A stretch of 64,000 nucleotides of DNA from Butyrivibrio sp. AC2005 (GTDB lineage Bacteria > Bacillota > Clostridia > Lachnospirales > Lachnospiraceae), in contig NZ_AUJI01000030.1 in NCBI RefSeq assembly GCF_000424145.1, positions 20,524 to 84,523 of the forward strand, read 5' to 3'. This document shows, one piece after another, positions 44,329-52,204 of this stretch (positions are counted from its first letter, which is position 1; every line of letters begins with the position of its first letter). The translations under genes and the position numbers were made by a program. Below the pieces are notes generated by a model, which was not told the origin of the DNA, made no database searches, and saw nothing but the letters and a program-made list of their open reading frames with translations.

Positions 44329-44760
44329 TCAATCCATACTTCCTTTTACACTGTTGATAAGTCCCAGGAGACCTTTTTCTTTTATAAGGGCAATGCCCTG
44401 GAATTCATCTCCGAGAACTATCAGATTGTCGCCTGTTTTTATATCGAAGATCTTTCTTGCTTTGGCAGGAATGACGATCTGACCCTTATCTCCTACTTTG
44501 ACCATTCCAAAGATATGTTTTCCTTTTGGTGGTATGCTATATCCCAGGTTGTCCGAATCAGTCTTTTCATACGAGATAAGATCGTCCATTGTTACACCGA
44601 AGAGGTCTGCCAGCTGCTTACACCTCTCTATATCAGGAAGCGACTCTCCGGTCTCATATTTTGAAAGCGTCTGCCTGGATACGCCTATTTTCTCGGCGAT
44701 GTCTTCCTGCGACAGATTGTTAAGCTTTCTTAATTCAATAAGGTTATCAGCAAAACTCAT
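44329..44760 (-). CDS. XRE-AbrB fusion transcriptional regulator
   Basis: 143 residues. Residues 1-65 are a Cro/C1 helix-turn-helix (LSQEDIAEKIGVSRQTLSKYE). Residues about 82-125 are an AbrB/SpoVT swapped-hairpin domain (MVKVGDKGQIVIPAKARKIF). Two DNA-binding modules in one short chain suggest a dimeric transition-state-type regulator. It overlaps the upstream acyltransferase gene by 4 bp, so it is likely coupled to it. AGGAGAAGAAAGA-ATG start. Confidence 0.88.
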   Translation of the reverse strand: MSFADNLIELRKLNNLSQEDIAEKIGVSRQTLSKYETGESLPDIERCKQLADLFGVTMDDLISYEKTDSDNLGYSIPPKGKHIFGMVKVGDKGQIVIPAKARKIFDIKTGDNLIVLGDEFQGIALIKEKGLLGLINSVKGSMD

Positions 44761-45833
44761 TCTTTCTTCTCCTTTTTAATTCCCAGAACACACCACCTTA
44801 TGAAAGGTATGCGGCTCATGATCTCATACAGAAGGTAGGAGCCTGCAAATGCTGCTGTTGCAACCAAAAGGTATACTATGATAGGTGCAAGAGACGGACA
44901 TAATGAATGCAGATACCATCCGCTGACCGCGATCATCAGATAATGGAATACGTAGAGGCCCCATGATTTTTTACACATCCACTTTGAGAAAGAATTCTCA
45001 AAATTGCCCCATCTTTTCATGAAGGAAAGTATACCGAGTGTTCCAAACCATGCGTATACATTGCACATGATTGTATCCAGAACCTCGTGATCCGGATAAG
45101 GCTGACCTTTATATAAAATCACAAAGGCTACGCAGGATGCGAGGGTAAGGATGCTTAATAACAGCCAGTTTTTGCCAAGCCGATCCATCACTTCGTCATG
45201 GGACAGTACAAAGTAGCCGATCAAAAAGCCCAGTCCGTAGATACCGAATCTGTATACCACTATTATCGGTGTGTTAAGTATCTGCGCCGCTCCGTATACG
45301 GGTATGACAAGAAGTATAGCTATCAGAAGGTTGGCCTTGTCGCAGATATTATAGAATCTGTCCTTTTCGATCTTTCTGATCAGTACCAATATCAGGCTGA
45401 AGATCCAGAGCATCTGTATGTACCACAGAGGGCCTGAGCCGCTGACTGCCATTATGAGGAAAATGATTGGCCCCGGTACGTTGTTCATGGAATTAAAAGC
45501 ACCGGACATCAGCATGTTGTAGTAGCCAAGAACCCAACCGAAAACCAGAAGGCCGATTGTTGATGGCACAAGATATTTTCTCGTCCTTACTCTGATGAAT
45601 TCCTTCTCTGTTCGTTTAACCAGTTCATAGCGGGCTGACATGCCGGATACCACAAACAAAAGTAACATAAACCATGGATAAACTATGTACTGATATATAT
45701 CCTGAGGCTGATGTTCACTGAAGGGGCCGATGATTCCGTATTGTGTTACTCCGTTGAATATGTAAATCACATGATAGATTACAACCAGCACCACTGTTAT
45801 CCAGCGAATATTATCCAAGTATATCTTTCTCAT
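44757..45833 (-). CDS. Membrane acyltransferase (acyltransferase 3 family)
   Basis: 358 residues from the ATG at 45833 (AGGTGG upstream). About ten membrane helices. The opening RKIYLDNIRWITVVLVVIYH carries the Arg and His typical of Acyl_transf_3 enzymes; RTRKYLVPSTIG and the pair GSGPLWYIQMLW are also standard. These enzymes transfer acyl groups to sugars, peptidoglycan or lipids at the membrane. The coupled XRE-AbrB regulator suggests growth-phase control. Confidence 0.88.
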   Translation of the reverse strand: MRKIYLDNIRWITVVLVVIYHVIYIFNGVTQYGIIGPFSEHQPQDIYQYIVYPWFMLLLFVVSGMSARYELVKRTEKEFIRVRTRKYLVPSTIGLLVFGWVLGYYNMLMSGAFNSMNNVPGPIIFLIMAVSGSGPLWYIQMLWIFSLILVLIRKIEKDRFYNICDKANLLIAILLVIPVYGAAQILNTPIIVVYRFGIYGLGFLIGYFVLSHDEVMDRLGKNWLLLSILTLASCVAFVILYKGQPYPDHEVLDTIMCNVYAWFGTLGILSFMKRWGNFENSFSKWMCKKSWGLYVFHYLMIAVSGWYLHSLCPSLAPIIVYLLVATAAFAGSYLLYEIMSRIPFIRWCVLGIKKEKKE

Positions 45834-45879
45834 ATTATTACCACCTTTGCTAAATATTTTAACATTTTTCTTAATCATA

Positions 45880-45917
45880 AAAAAGTAAGCTCCGCCTGTC
45901 TACCAAGCGAAGCTTAC
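45880..45917 (-). terminator. Terminator after the C_GCAxxG_C_C gene
   Basis: GTAAGCTCCGC (45885-45895) pairs with GCGAAGCTTAC (45907-45917). On the minus strand the 11-bp stem is followed by TTTTTTATG, ending the redox operon. Confidence 0.85.
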
Positions 45918-45935
45918 ATGTAGTGCTGTCTTTTG

Positions 45936-46343
45936 TTAAATTTGGTTGCGAGCGCATAGTTTTATAATCTCACCATAAATCATAACAGCATTTCTCACGC
46001 AGTCCTCGCAAGGGCATAGTGGTCTGCCATCAGTCACCATCTTAAGATCTTTACATTTTATGGCACCACATCTCCTTGCAAATTCTTCCTGAATCTGTCT
46101 TGTAATACCAAGAGTTCCTTTTCCTTCTGTTTTAAGTCCTGCTACCATTCCGGCACCAATGAGCGCACCACATGTGGCTTCAAGATTGCCCATTCCGGCA
46201 CAAAACCCTGCTGAGATCTGTTTAAGCTGGTCCTCCGTAAGCTCTGTCTGATCGGATAATGCTGCCGTCACAGCCTGGGCACAGTTATACATCCCTGAAT
46301 TCTTTAATTCCACAGCCTTCTCTGCTCTCTCAATTAATGTCAT
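45936..46343 (-). CDS. C_GCAxxG_C_C family protein
   Basis: 135 residues from the ATG at 46343. It has the family's cysteine pattern: NCAQAV, AGFCAGMGNLEATCGALIGAGMVAG, CGAIKCKDL and CPCEDCVRNA. The family is associated with redox proteins in anaerobes and probably binds metal or a cofactor; no activity is established. It is the last gene of an operon with a ferredoxin and an Fe-S membrane protein. Confidence 0.9.
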   Translation of the reverse strand: MTLIERAEKAVELKNSGMYNCAQAVTAALSDQTELTEDQLKQISAGFCAGMGNLEATCGALIGAGMVAGLKTEGKGTLGITRQIQEEFARRCGAIKCKDLKMVTDGRPLCPCEDCVRNAVMIYGEIIKLCARNQI

Positions 46344-46348
46344 GATTA

Positions 46349-46939
46349 TTATTTCCCTTTCCCTGCTTTGATTCTGCAGATTCCCTGCGTCATAGTCCCC
46401 ATGGGGCAGAATGAACACCAGGTTCTCTCTTTATACAATACCATTACAATAAGCCCTATCAGAGTAGATGTCAGCATAAGACTATAAAAACCAAATCCAA
46501 ACTGCGCAACCCAATCCGGAAAAACACTACCGTTATAGGCCCATTTCCATGGAACCCTGAATGACCAAAAGAGCTTTATCGCTTTTCTAAGTGAATTCGT
46601 ACCCGAAAACACAAGATACGTTTGGAACAACATAGTTCCAAACATAGTCATAAAGAATGCCAGGAATCCATATCTGAACCATTTGGATGATATCCACCTT
46701 GGTGCAGGCTTGCTGCGAGAACACTTACAGTTTCTCCCCAGCACCCAGAAAAGCTGCCCTCTCCCACAGAACTTATTACAGAACATTTTGTTACCGCCTG
46801 CAATTGCAAATATTAGTGGGACTATAAAGTCAATCATGCCAAGCCATGCAAACAGAATATTAAAGAAACCAAGTGCAAAATATACTATTGTCCATATCCA
46901 AAGGTAGTCATACCAGTGTTTTTTCTTATTGAATGCCAT
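46349..46939 (-). CDS. 4Fe-4S membrane protein (NapH/YccM-like)
   Basis: 196 residues with about four transmembrane helices and cysteine motifs CNKFCGRGQLF near residue 54 and WCSFCPMGTMTQG near residue 174. These resemble the NapH/NosR-type quinol-side electron-transfer proteins with polyferredoxin motifs, though each cluster motif here is reduced to CxxxC or CxxC. It should pass electrons between membrane and the adjoining ferredoxin. Partner unknown. GGAG ribosome binding site. Confidence 0.85.
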   Translation of the reverse strand: MAFNKKKHWYDYLWIWTIVYFALGFFNILFAWLGMIDFIVPLIFAIAGGNKMFCNKFCGRGQLFWVLGRNCKCSRSKPAPRWISSKWFRYGFLAFFMTMFGTMLFQTYLVFSGTNSLRKAIKLFWSFRVPWKWAYNGSVFPDWVAQFGFGFYSLMLTSTLIGLIVMVLYKERTWCSFCPMGTMTQGICRIKAGKGK

Positions 46940-46940
46940 T

Positions 46941-47126
46941 TTACTTCTCCTCTACCTTAATTGATCCTGCAGGGCATGCTCTTTCGCAAATTCCACATCC
47001 AACACATTTTTGGACATCCACTACTGCATAGCAGCCTTTGTAGATATCTATTGCCTCTCTTGGACATTGCGATACACAGACTCCGCAAGCAACACATCTT
47101 TTTATATCATTAGCTGCCTTTTTCAT
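46941..47126 (-). CDS. 2[4Fe-4S] ferredoxin
   Basis: 61 residues with two complete CxxCxxCxxxCP motifs: [12 protein letters not shown] and [12 protein letters not shown]. It is a low-potential cytoplasmic electron carrier of clostridial type. It is first gene of the ferredoxin, Fe-S membrane protein, C_GCAxxG_C_C operon; a TAGGAG ribosome binding site precedes it. Divergent from an HxlR regulator. Confidence 0.93.
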   Translation of the reverse strand: MKKAANDIKRCVACGVCVSQCPREAIDIYKGCYAVVDVQKCVGCGICERACPAGSIKVEEK

Positions 47127-47260
47127 AAATAATGCTCCTACTTTTCTTTCAAAATTTGTGAATAACTACTTGTTTTTCTCAGCTGATGCTTTTATTATAT
47201 GTGGTATATAATTTATATCAAGTACGCAGAATTTATTTATCTGGTAAGGAAAAGTATACT

Positions 47261-47605
47261 ATGAGAAAACAAGAAATAAAAGAACCATTATGTGAAGATA
47301 TCGCAGGAAAAGACTGTGGATTAAAAAGAGTTATTGATACCATTGGCGGCAAATGGAAGATCATGATCCTGTGCGTTATCGATAAGAACGAGGTTGTCAG
47401 ATATGGAGAACTAAACCGCTCAATTGATGGTATTACCAACACAATGCTGGCCCATTCCCTAAAAGAGCTTGAAGCAGATGGCCTCGTTGAAAGAAAACAG
47501 TATGATGAGATACCTGTCAGGGTTGAGTACAATCTTACGGAAAAAACAAAAAGCCTCATCCCCATTCTTCTTGAACTGAAAAAATGGGGTGAGGACAATC
47601 TGTGA
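47261..47605 (+). CDS. HxlR family transcriptional regulator
   Basis: 114 residues from the ATG at 47261 (AAGGAA upstream). A winged-helix HxlR domain: CGLKRVIDTIGGKWKIMIL, RYGELNRSIDGITNTMLAHSLKELEADGLVERKQY and PVRVEYNLTEKTKSL. HxlR proteins often sense redox or aldehydes. It diverges from the ferredoxin operon across a 135-bp gap and is the likely regulator of it. Confidence 0.92.
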   Translation: MRKQEIKEPLCEDIAGKDCGLKRVIDTIGGKWKIMILCVIDKNEVVRYGELNRSIDGITNTMLAHSLKELEADGLVERKQYDEIPVRVEYNLTEKTKSLIPILLELKKWGEDNL

Positions 47606-47677
47606 ACTTAGCCTATCGCGCCATCAAGTCTCTTTTTCCTCTTTGGTCCCGACAATATAGGTTATTCCATAAGCGTT

Positions 47678-48118
47678 TTATCTCTCCAACATCACGATAT
47701 ATTCAGGCGTTCCTTCTTCTGATTGTCTTTTCCCGTTGAGCTTGAAACCATGTGTCTCATAGAAATGAATGGCGTCTACATTCTTCTCCAGAGTCCACAA
47801 GAATCTGCTTCCATGTTTTTCTTTTGCAAACTCTACTAATTTGGCTCCGATACCCTGTTTCCAAAAGAAGTAATCTACATATAATTCAGCGATCTCTTTA
47901 CCTTCCAGATGAATCATTCCCTTAACTATGCCATCATCATATACCCAGACTTTATCAAGCAGTTCCGGAGCATTGAATTCATCGGCCACCTTGACTACTT
48001 GCAACTCATTAAAAGAGTAATCGTCATTATGAAATATTGATCTGTACTTTATTCTTTTCGTAAACACCAGGATTTCAGCAATCCTGGATATATCTTTTGG
48101 TTCTGCTTTTCTTATCAC
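47678..48118 (-). CDS. GNAT family N-acetyltransferase
   Basis: 146 residues, start GTG. A complete GNAT fold: MIRKAEPKDISRIAEIL, VYDDGIVKGMIHLEGKEIAELYVDYFFWKQGIGAKLVEFAKE (motif A with Q/RxxGxG as KQGIGA) and the end NVDAIHFYETHGFKLNGKR. Substrate unknown. Confidence 0.9.
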   Translation of the reverse strand: MIRKAEPKDISRIAEILVFTKRIKYRSIFHNDDYSFNELQVVKVADEFNAPELLDKVWVYDDGIVKGMIHLEGKEIAELYVDYFFWKQGIGAKLVEFAKEKHGSRFLWTLEKNVDAIHFYETHGFKLNGKRQSEEGTPEYIVMLER

Positions 48119-48247
48119 GTTTATTAATCCGCCTTAAATCCCAATCATTTTCCTAATACCATTAGGGATTACTTCGAATCCAAATAATGCTCCTTTTAAA
48201 TACACATTCTATTCATATTAATACATAACATGTGATTCATCTGTTTC

Positions 48248-48760
48248 TTACATGTATGTCACTGTATCTGACAGCTCTTTTCTGCTGTTGTGATTATCAA
48301 GTGGTCCAGCTCCTTCTGCAGCATAGCCAAGATCAAGAAGCATAAGAATTTCTTCATTCTCTGGAAGGCCAAGGTCTTTGGCAAGTTCATCGGGATCAAA
48401 GAAATTCAGCCAGCAACTGTCCACACCTTCATTTGCTGCCGCAAGCATAAGATGTGTTGCTACAATAGAAGCATCCTCAATACCGGAGTCTCTTTTTCCA
48501 CCGGGATATGTGAATACATTGTTCTTATCAAAAGCTACAACAAGTACTGTAGGAGCGCCATAGCGACAAGGAGTCGCCTTATCAATCTTGGCCAGATTCT
48601 CTTCTGACTCAACAACATATACATGCTGCTCCTGAAGGTTCTTGGCTGTAGGTGCCAGGCGTCCTGCCTCAAGGATCTCATTAAGCCTTGCTCTGTCTAC
48701 TTTTTTCTCGCTGTACTTTTTGCATGAATAACGATTTTTTACTACATCTTTGAATTCCAT
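48248..48760 (-). CDS. Nitroreductase family protein
   Basis: 170 residues, short nitroreductase type: MEFKDVVKNRYSCKKYSEKKV, LNEILEAGRLAPTAKNLQ and a C-terminal FDPDELAKDLGLPENEEIL. FMN-dependent NAD(P)H oxidoreductase, probably a dimer. The first FMN Arg-x-S-x-R pattern is RYSCKK here. It sits 27 bp downstream of a glutathione peroxidase gene, so both may belong to an oxidative or xenobiotic stress response. Confidence 0.88.
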   Translation of the reverse strand: MEFKDVVKNRYSCKKYSEKKVDRARLNEILEAGRLAPTAKNLQEQHVYVVESEENLAKIDKATPCRYGAPTVLVVAFDKNNVFTYPGGKRDSGIEDASIVATHLMLAAANEGVDSCWLNFFDPDELAKDLGLPENEEILMLLDLGYAAEGAGPLDNHNSRKELSDTVTYM

Positions 48761-48787
48761 TATTAATTCCCCTTTCTACTGCAATTC

Positions 48788-49327
48788 TTAAAGGAGCGCT
48801 TTGATACAAGCCTCAACATCTGCTACATCCGCAGTAGGCTCAAAACGTGCAACCACATTGCCTTCCCTGTCTATAACAAACTTAGTAAAATTCCACTTGA
48901 TGTCAGGTTTCTTGTCCCACTCAGGATCTGCTTCTGCAAACATCTTCTCAAGCACTTCTCTGTACTCATGATCCTGGAAACCTTCAAAGCCCTTCTGAGA
49001 CTTCAGATATGTATAAAGAGGAAGCTCATTCTCCCCATTCACATCAGCCTTTTTCATCTGAGGAAATGTTGTATTGTAATGAAGAGTACAGAACTCATGG
49101 ATTTCATCATCACTTCCCGGGGCCTGTCCTCCGAACTGATTGCATGGAATATCCAGGACCTCAAGCCCCTTATCATGATAATTCTCATAGAGGTCTTCTA
49201 TAGGCTTGTACTGAGGTGTAAACCCACAGCCTGTAGCAGTATTCACAACAAGGATAACCTTTCCCTTGTAGCCAGCAAGATCAAGCTCTTCTCCGGTTCC
49301 TGTAGTTACTTTGTAATCGTATATCAT
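48788..49327 (-). CDS. Glutathione peroxidase-family thiol peroxidase
   Basis: 179 residues. The active-site motif NTATGCGFTPQY places the peroxidatic Cys at residue 34 (Cys, not selenocysteine). The second signature is DIPCNQFGGQAPG with the catalytic Gln, and WNFTKF carries the Trp/Asn. Bacterial members usually use thioredoxin to reduce hydroperoxides. AGGAGG ribosome binding site. Probably an operon with the nitroreductase downstream. Confidence 0.92.
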   Translation of the reverse strand: MIYDYKVTTGTGEELDLAGYKGKVILVVNTATGCGFTPQYKPIEDLYENYHDKGLEVLDIPCNQFGGQAPGSDDEIHEFCTLHYNTTFPQMKKADVNGENELPLYTYLKSQKGFEGFQDHEYREVLEKMFAEADPEWDKKPDIKWNFTKFVIDREGNVVARFEPTADVADVEACIKALL

Positions 49328-49504
49328 TTCTTTAGTCCTCCTTACTCATAATATTCATTTATATATTTAGCTATATTTAATTGCATACAATTTTATTATA
49401 ATAACATCCCTCTAAAAATCAAGACCCTAACTTCATAAAAGTTAAAGGCCTGCACTTGACACTCGCACAAGGACTTCCTCATCCCACAATCGGAGAACCC
49501 AGCT

Positions 49505-50011
49505 TTATTTCTTCTTCTCGTCCGTCAATGCAAAAGCCACATTGTCTTTCTCTCCCAAATAAGCCACTATTGGTTCTATATATTTGACATCAGAAATGTC
49601 GTAGGATGAAGCCATCTTTTCAGCCATTGCCTTTTCTTTCTCAGTAGCATCTTTTTTATTTCTGAGAGCTGATACAAACATCTTCATTGCAAGCCTGGAT
49701 GGAGTCTTCATCTTTTCATAGTTAAAACCACCCTGGCAGTAGAATACTTTGATATACTTCTTCTGCTCTTCTGTAATGGCATTCTGAAGGAAAATATCTA
49801 CATCCGGATTGTCATTAGGACTACCACCTACGCAGAACATAGACAGACGCTTGTCTTTCCAGTTGACAGCTTTTTCGAGGAACCACTTACCTTTAACCAG
49901 GTTACCTGCCATAGCCCAACCGCCGTAGCAGATCGCGTCAAAATCCTGGAAGTAATCAGTACTCTTTTTTTGAGCATCCTTTAGATCAAGCAACTCACCA
50001 TCTTTTTCCAT
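49505..50011 (-). pseudogene. Flavodoxin-domain protein lacking its N-terminus
   Basis: 168 residues matching the Flavodoxin_5/HemG-like type from DLKDAQKKSTDYFQDFDAI, YGGWAMAGNLVKGKWFLEK, LSMFCVGGSP and an FYCQGGFNYEKM segment onward. The first strand and FMN phosphate loop (about 35-40 residues, T-x-T-G type) are missing. The frame instead begins inside the 3' end of the GNAT gene. FMN binding should be lost, so this appears to be a deletion product. Confidence 0.65.
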
Positions 50012-50576
50012 CTCTATTAAAAAAATATCCCAAGTTGATTCTAACTTCTCGTCTACCTATATCATCATTTGTATAACAACATGTATCAAATCCTATAAGT
50101 TCAAATCCTTCATGCAGGTAAAAACCTATAGCATTGGTATTACATGATTGTGTCTCAAGCATGATTGCTCTTCTATTCTGCTTCTGGGCGACCTCTTTGG
50201 CCTTATCCATTAACTGTTTACCAATCCCCTTACCTCTGAGATTTTCTGACACCCAAAGCTCAGTAACCATAAGTCTATTTGACCATTCTTCGGGACAGAC
50301 TTCTATGCATGCCAAAAGCTCATCTCTATCATCTACAATTCCGAAAGCTTCTGCGTTTTCCCAATGATCCTGATATAAAGAATCTGGGAAGTCATATTCT
50401 TCAGGAGTATGAACAATTTCTTCCGAAGCCTTCCTTTTAACAAGCTCAATCTTGCAACCATCACTATCAAGCTGCTTTATTTCAAAGTCGTAATAGCTGT
50501 CACTCCTTGTTACCAACGGAACTACAGCGCCTTTCCACTGTGCTTTTGGTAAATCTATAATTTCAATTTTATTCAT
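49995..50576 (-). CDS. GNAT family N-acetyltransferase
   Basis: 193 residues. The C-terminal half is a clear GNAT domain: MVTELWVSENLRGKGIGKQLMDKAKEVA with RGKGIG as the CoA pyrophosphate loop, then ETQSCNTNAIGFYLHEGFELIGFD. The final residues after INLGYFF (NRDGKRW) look like a short read-through where a deletion joined this gene to the truncated flavodoxin frame. The ribosome binding site is weak (GAAGCAATT-ATG). Confidence 0.87.
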   Translation of the reverse strand: MNKIEIIDLPKAQWKGAVVPLVTRSDSYYDFEIKQLDSDGCKIELVKRKASEEIVHTPEEYDFPDSLYQDHWENAEAFGIVDDRDELLACIEVCPEEWSNRLMVTELWVSENLRGKGIGKQLMDKAKEVAQKQNRRAIMLETQSCNTNAIGFYLHEGFELIGFDTCCYTNDDIGRREVRINLGYFFNRDGKRW

Positions 50577-50581
50577 AATTG

Positions 50582-50868
50582 CTTCTTTTTCAACGAGAAT
50601 TCTGCCGCAATTTTATGTAGTGATTTTTGCAGTAGGTTATTTTAGCCAGCATTTTCTGCTGCTATTTTATTTTGGCGCTTTTGAAGCAGTCGCTTTTTAC
50701 ATCTAATGTCTGCCGCTATTTCTATTCCTCTAATTTGTAGCATACATTTTTAGCCTATATCCCACTGCTGCATATTATCGCTTTCTGATTTGTGTTAGAA
50801 AATATATTCAAAATCAACTGCTGCAATCAGCTATTTTCATATTTGTAGAAGAATTTGCATCCTTTGTT
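50582..50868. repeat. Dispersed ~290-bp element, copy 3
   Basis: It is the most diverged of the three copies, roughly 80 % identical by eye. The first stem is kept as GCAGTAG/CTGCTGC, where the changed base still makes a U-G pair if the plus strand is transcribed. The second stem is degenerate and the tail differs from about 50855. Non-coding. Confidence 0.78.
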
Positions 50869-50912
50869 GATAAACATATTATATGATAAAAATCCAGAAT
50901 TTCTAAACTAAA

Positions 50913-50950
50913 AGCCATCCGAACATCATCATCACCGGATGGCTCTTTTT
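50913..50950 (+). terminator. Intrinsic terminator downstream of repeat copy 3
   Basis: AGCCATCCG (50913-50921) pairs with CGGATGGCT (50936-50944), then CTTTTTGATTTG. It faces plus-strand transcription through the repeat element, although no plus-strand gene precedes it. Confidence 0.7.
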
Positions 50951-51066
50951 GATTTGATAATGCTTCTTGCTTTAAATTCACACCATCATCTGATAAATCT
51001 TTGTGCAGTCATTTTCATCAAGGGTAACCAATCCTGAGATCCTTCCTATATTATTCGTTAAGGTAA

Positions 51067-51210
51067 GACCAGGAAGTCAGGACACAGGAATCCCTGGAAG
51101 CACTCCGGGCAGGACTTGCCCACCTTCAGAAAAAAATCCGCTTTTACACTCTGGTCAGCGAAGCCGTAAAGAATGGGCCACCCATGCCTGACTGGAACGA
51201 TGTTGTATGA
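51067..51210 (+). pseudogene. Remnant of a helical regulator C-terminus (MerR-like?)
   Basis: An uninterrupted frame without a start codon encodes TQESLEALRAGLAHLQKKIR, FYTLVSEAVKNG and a stop after PPMPDWNDVV. The amphipathic helical stretch followed by a short acidic tail recalls the dimerisation helix at the end of MerR-type regulators. It is clearly more G+C-rich than its flanks. An in-frame TAA lies just upstream. Family assignment is tentative. Confidence 0.4.
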
Positions 51211-51247
51211 CAAAAAGGTCAATTTCCGTGATAAGCTATAAAATAAT

Positions 51248-51286
51248 AAAGATCACCATCACGCAACACATAGGATGGTGATCTTT
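51248..51286. terminator. Bidirectional terminator
   Basis: AAAGATCACCATC (51248-51260) and its perfect complement (51274-51286). The minus side continues TTATTATTTTAT and is well placed to end transcripts coming from the plus-strand remnant or any minus-strand reading after the GNAT gene at 51297. The same stem sequence recurs at 52160-52194. Confidence 0.8.
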
Positions 51287-51296
51287 ATCATGTATA

Positions 51297-51755
51297 TCAT
51301 TTCAAAGACATCACATATATCTGGCAAGGATTTGCCTCATCCCAAAGGAGAGGGAATACTTCTAACTCTTTGAAGCCACAGCTTATATAAAAGAGATTAG
51401 TCCTGTCATAATCCTCATACATTCCCATCTTTACTGTCTTAACCTGCATGAACTCATATCCCTGTGATCTGGCAGTTTCTTTTGCTCTTTCCACAAGCTG
51501 CCTGCCAAGACCGCTCCTGTGATGCTCCATCAAAACTCCCATAACAGCCAGTTCGACAGTGGCCTTTCCTGTTTCTTTTAAGCAGAGAAATCCTACATAT
51601 TCCTCTTCTTCCTTTGCCGCAAAAAATGTCCAATCAGCACTTCCGGAAATGTATTCCTCTCTGCTCTCTTCTACCCCAAACCAGTCAGTAAGAGCCTCAA
51701 GTACTTTTCTTGCGATAGCCTGTTTTTCATTTGGATCCTTAATCTCTATGATCAT
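51297..51755 (-). CDS. GNAT family N-acetyltransferase
   Basis: 152 residues from the ATG at 51755 (AAAGGA 9 nt upstream). Complete GNAT fold with YVGFLCLKETGKATVELAVMGVLMEHHRSGLGRQLVERAKE (motif HHRSGLGR) and DRTNLFYISCGFKELEVFP. The same layout as small-molecule or aminoglycoside-type acetyltransferases; substrate unknown. Monocistronic with a terminator 10 bp downstream. Confidence 0.9.
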   Translation of the reverse strand: MIIEIKDPNEKQAIARKVLEALTDWFGVEESREEYISGSADWTFFAAKEEEEYVGFLCLKETGKATVELAVMGVLMEHHRSGLGRQLVERAKETARSQGYEFMQVKTVKMGMYEDYDRTNLFYISCGFKELEVFPLLWDEANPCQIYVMSLK

Positions 51756-51915
51756 TCTTCTACGTCCTTTCATTATGTTATTTATTTTTTGTCAACACAA
51801 TTTCCCATGCATATTTCTTATATGTATTATTCATGCTATAATGATTTTTTTCAAACATAAAATCGTATTTCAAAGAGGGGGAACTAATTATTAAAGGAAA
51901 GATTGGGGAAAAAAT

Positions 51916-52182
51916 ATGGAAGAAAAATATCCTATCAACGATCCGGTAACAGGCAAACCTTTTAATGGGCAGACAACCTACCAAAACCAGGGTACTATGT
52001 CTACGTCGAGCAATGGAAATGACAAAGGGGGACGAGATCTGTGCATAGCAGCCCTTGCATGTTGGATTATCGGTAATCTGTTGTTGTTTACAGAAGTTGC
52101 AATTGTAGCCGGCTTTCTACTTATACCAGGTTTTATAATCGCTATTATTGCGATGAAAAAAGATCACCATCCAGCTACTTAG
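51916..52182 (+). CDS. Small membrane protein, terminator-embedded C-terminus
   Basis: 88 residues: a hydrophilic N-terminal part rich in Asn/Gly/Ser/Thr (about 1-40), then one long or two short membrane helices (LCIAALACWIIGNLLLF, VAIVAGFLLIPGFIIAIIAM) and the tail KKDHHPAT. A GGGG-AAAAAAT-ATG start follows a plausible ribosome binding site. The codons for the tail form one arm of the terminator of the converging S10 peptidase gene. No family recognised. Confidence 0.6.
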   Translation: MEEKYPINDPVTGKPFNGQTTYQNQGTMSTSSNGNDKGGRDLCIAALACWIIGNLLLFTEVAIVAGFLLIPGFIIAIIAMKKDHHPAT

Positions 52183-52194
52183 GGTGGTGATCTT
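52160..52194 (-). terminator. Terminator of the S10 peptidase gene
   Basis: AAGATCACCATCC (52160-52172) pairs with GGGTGGTGATCTT (52182-52194), one G-U pair. On the minus strand TTTTTT follows. The arm shares AAGATCACCATC with the terminator at 51248. Confidence 0.85.
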
Positions 52195-52204
52195 CTGCTT
52201 TATT

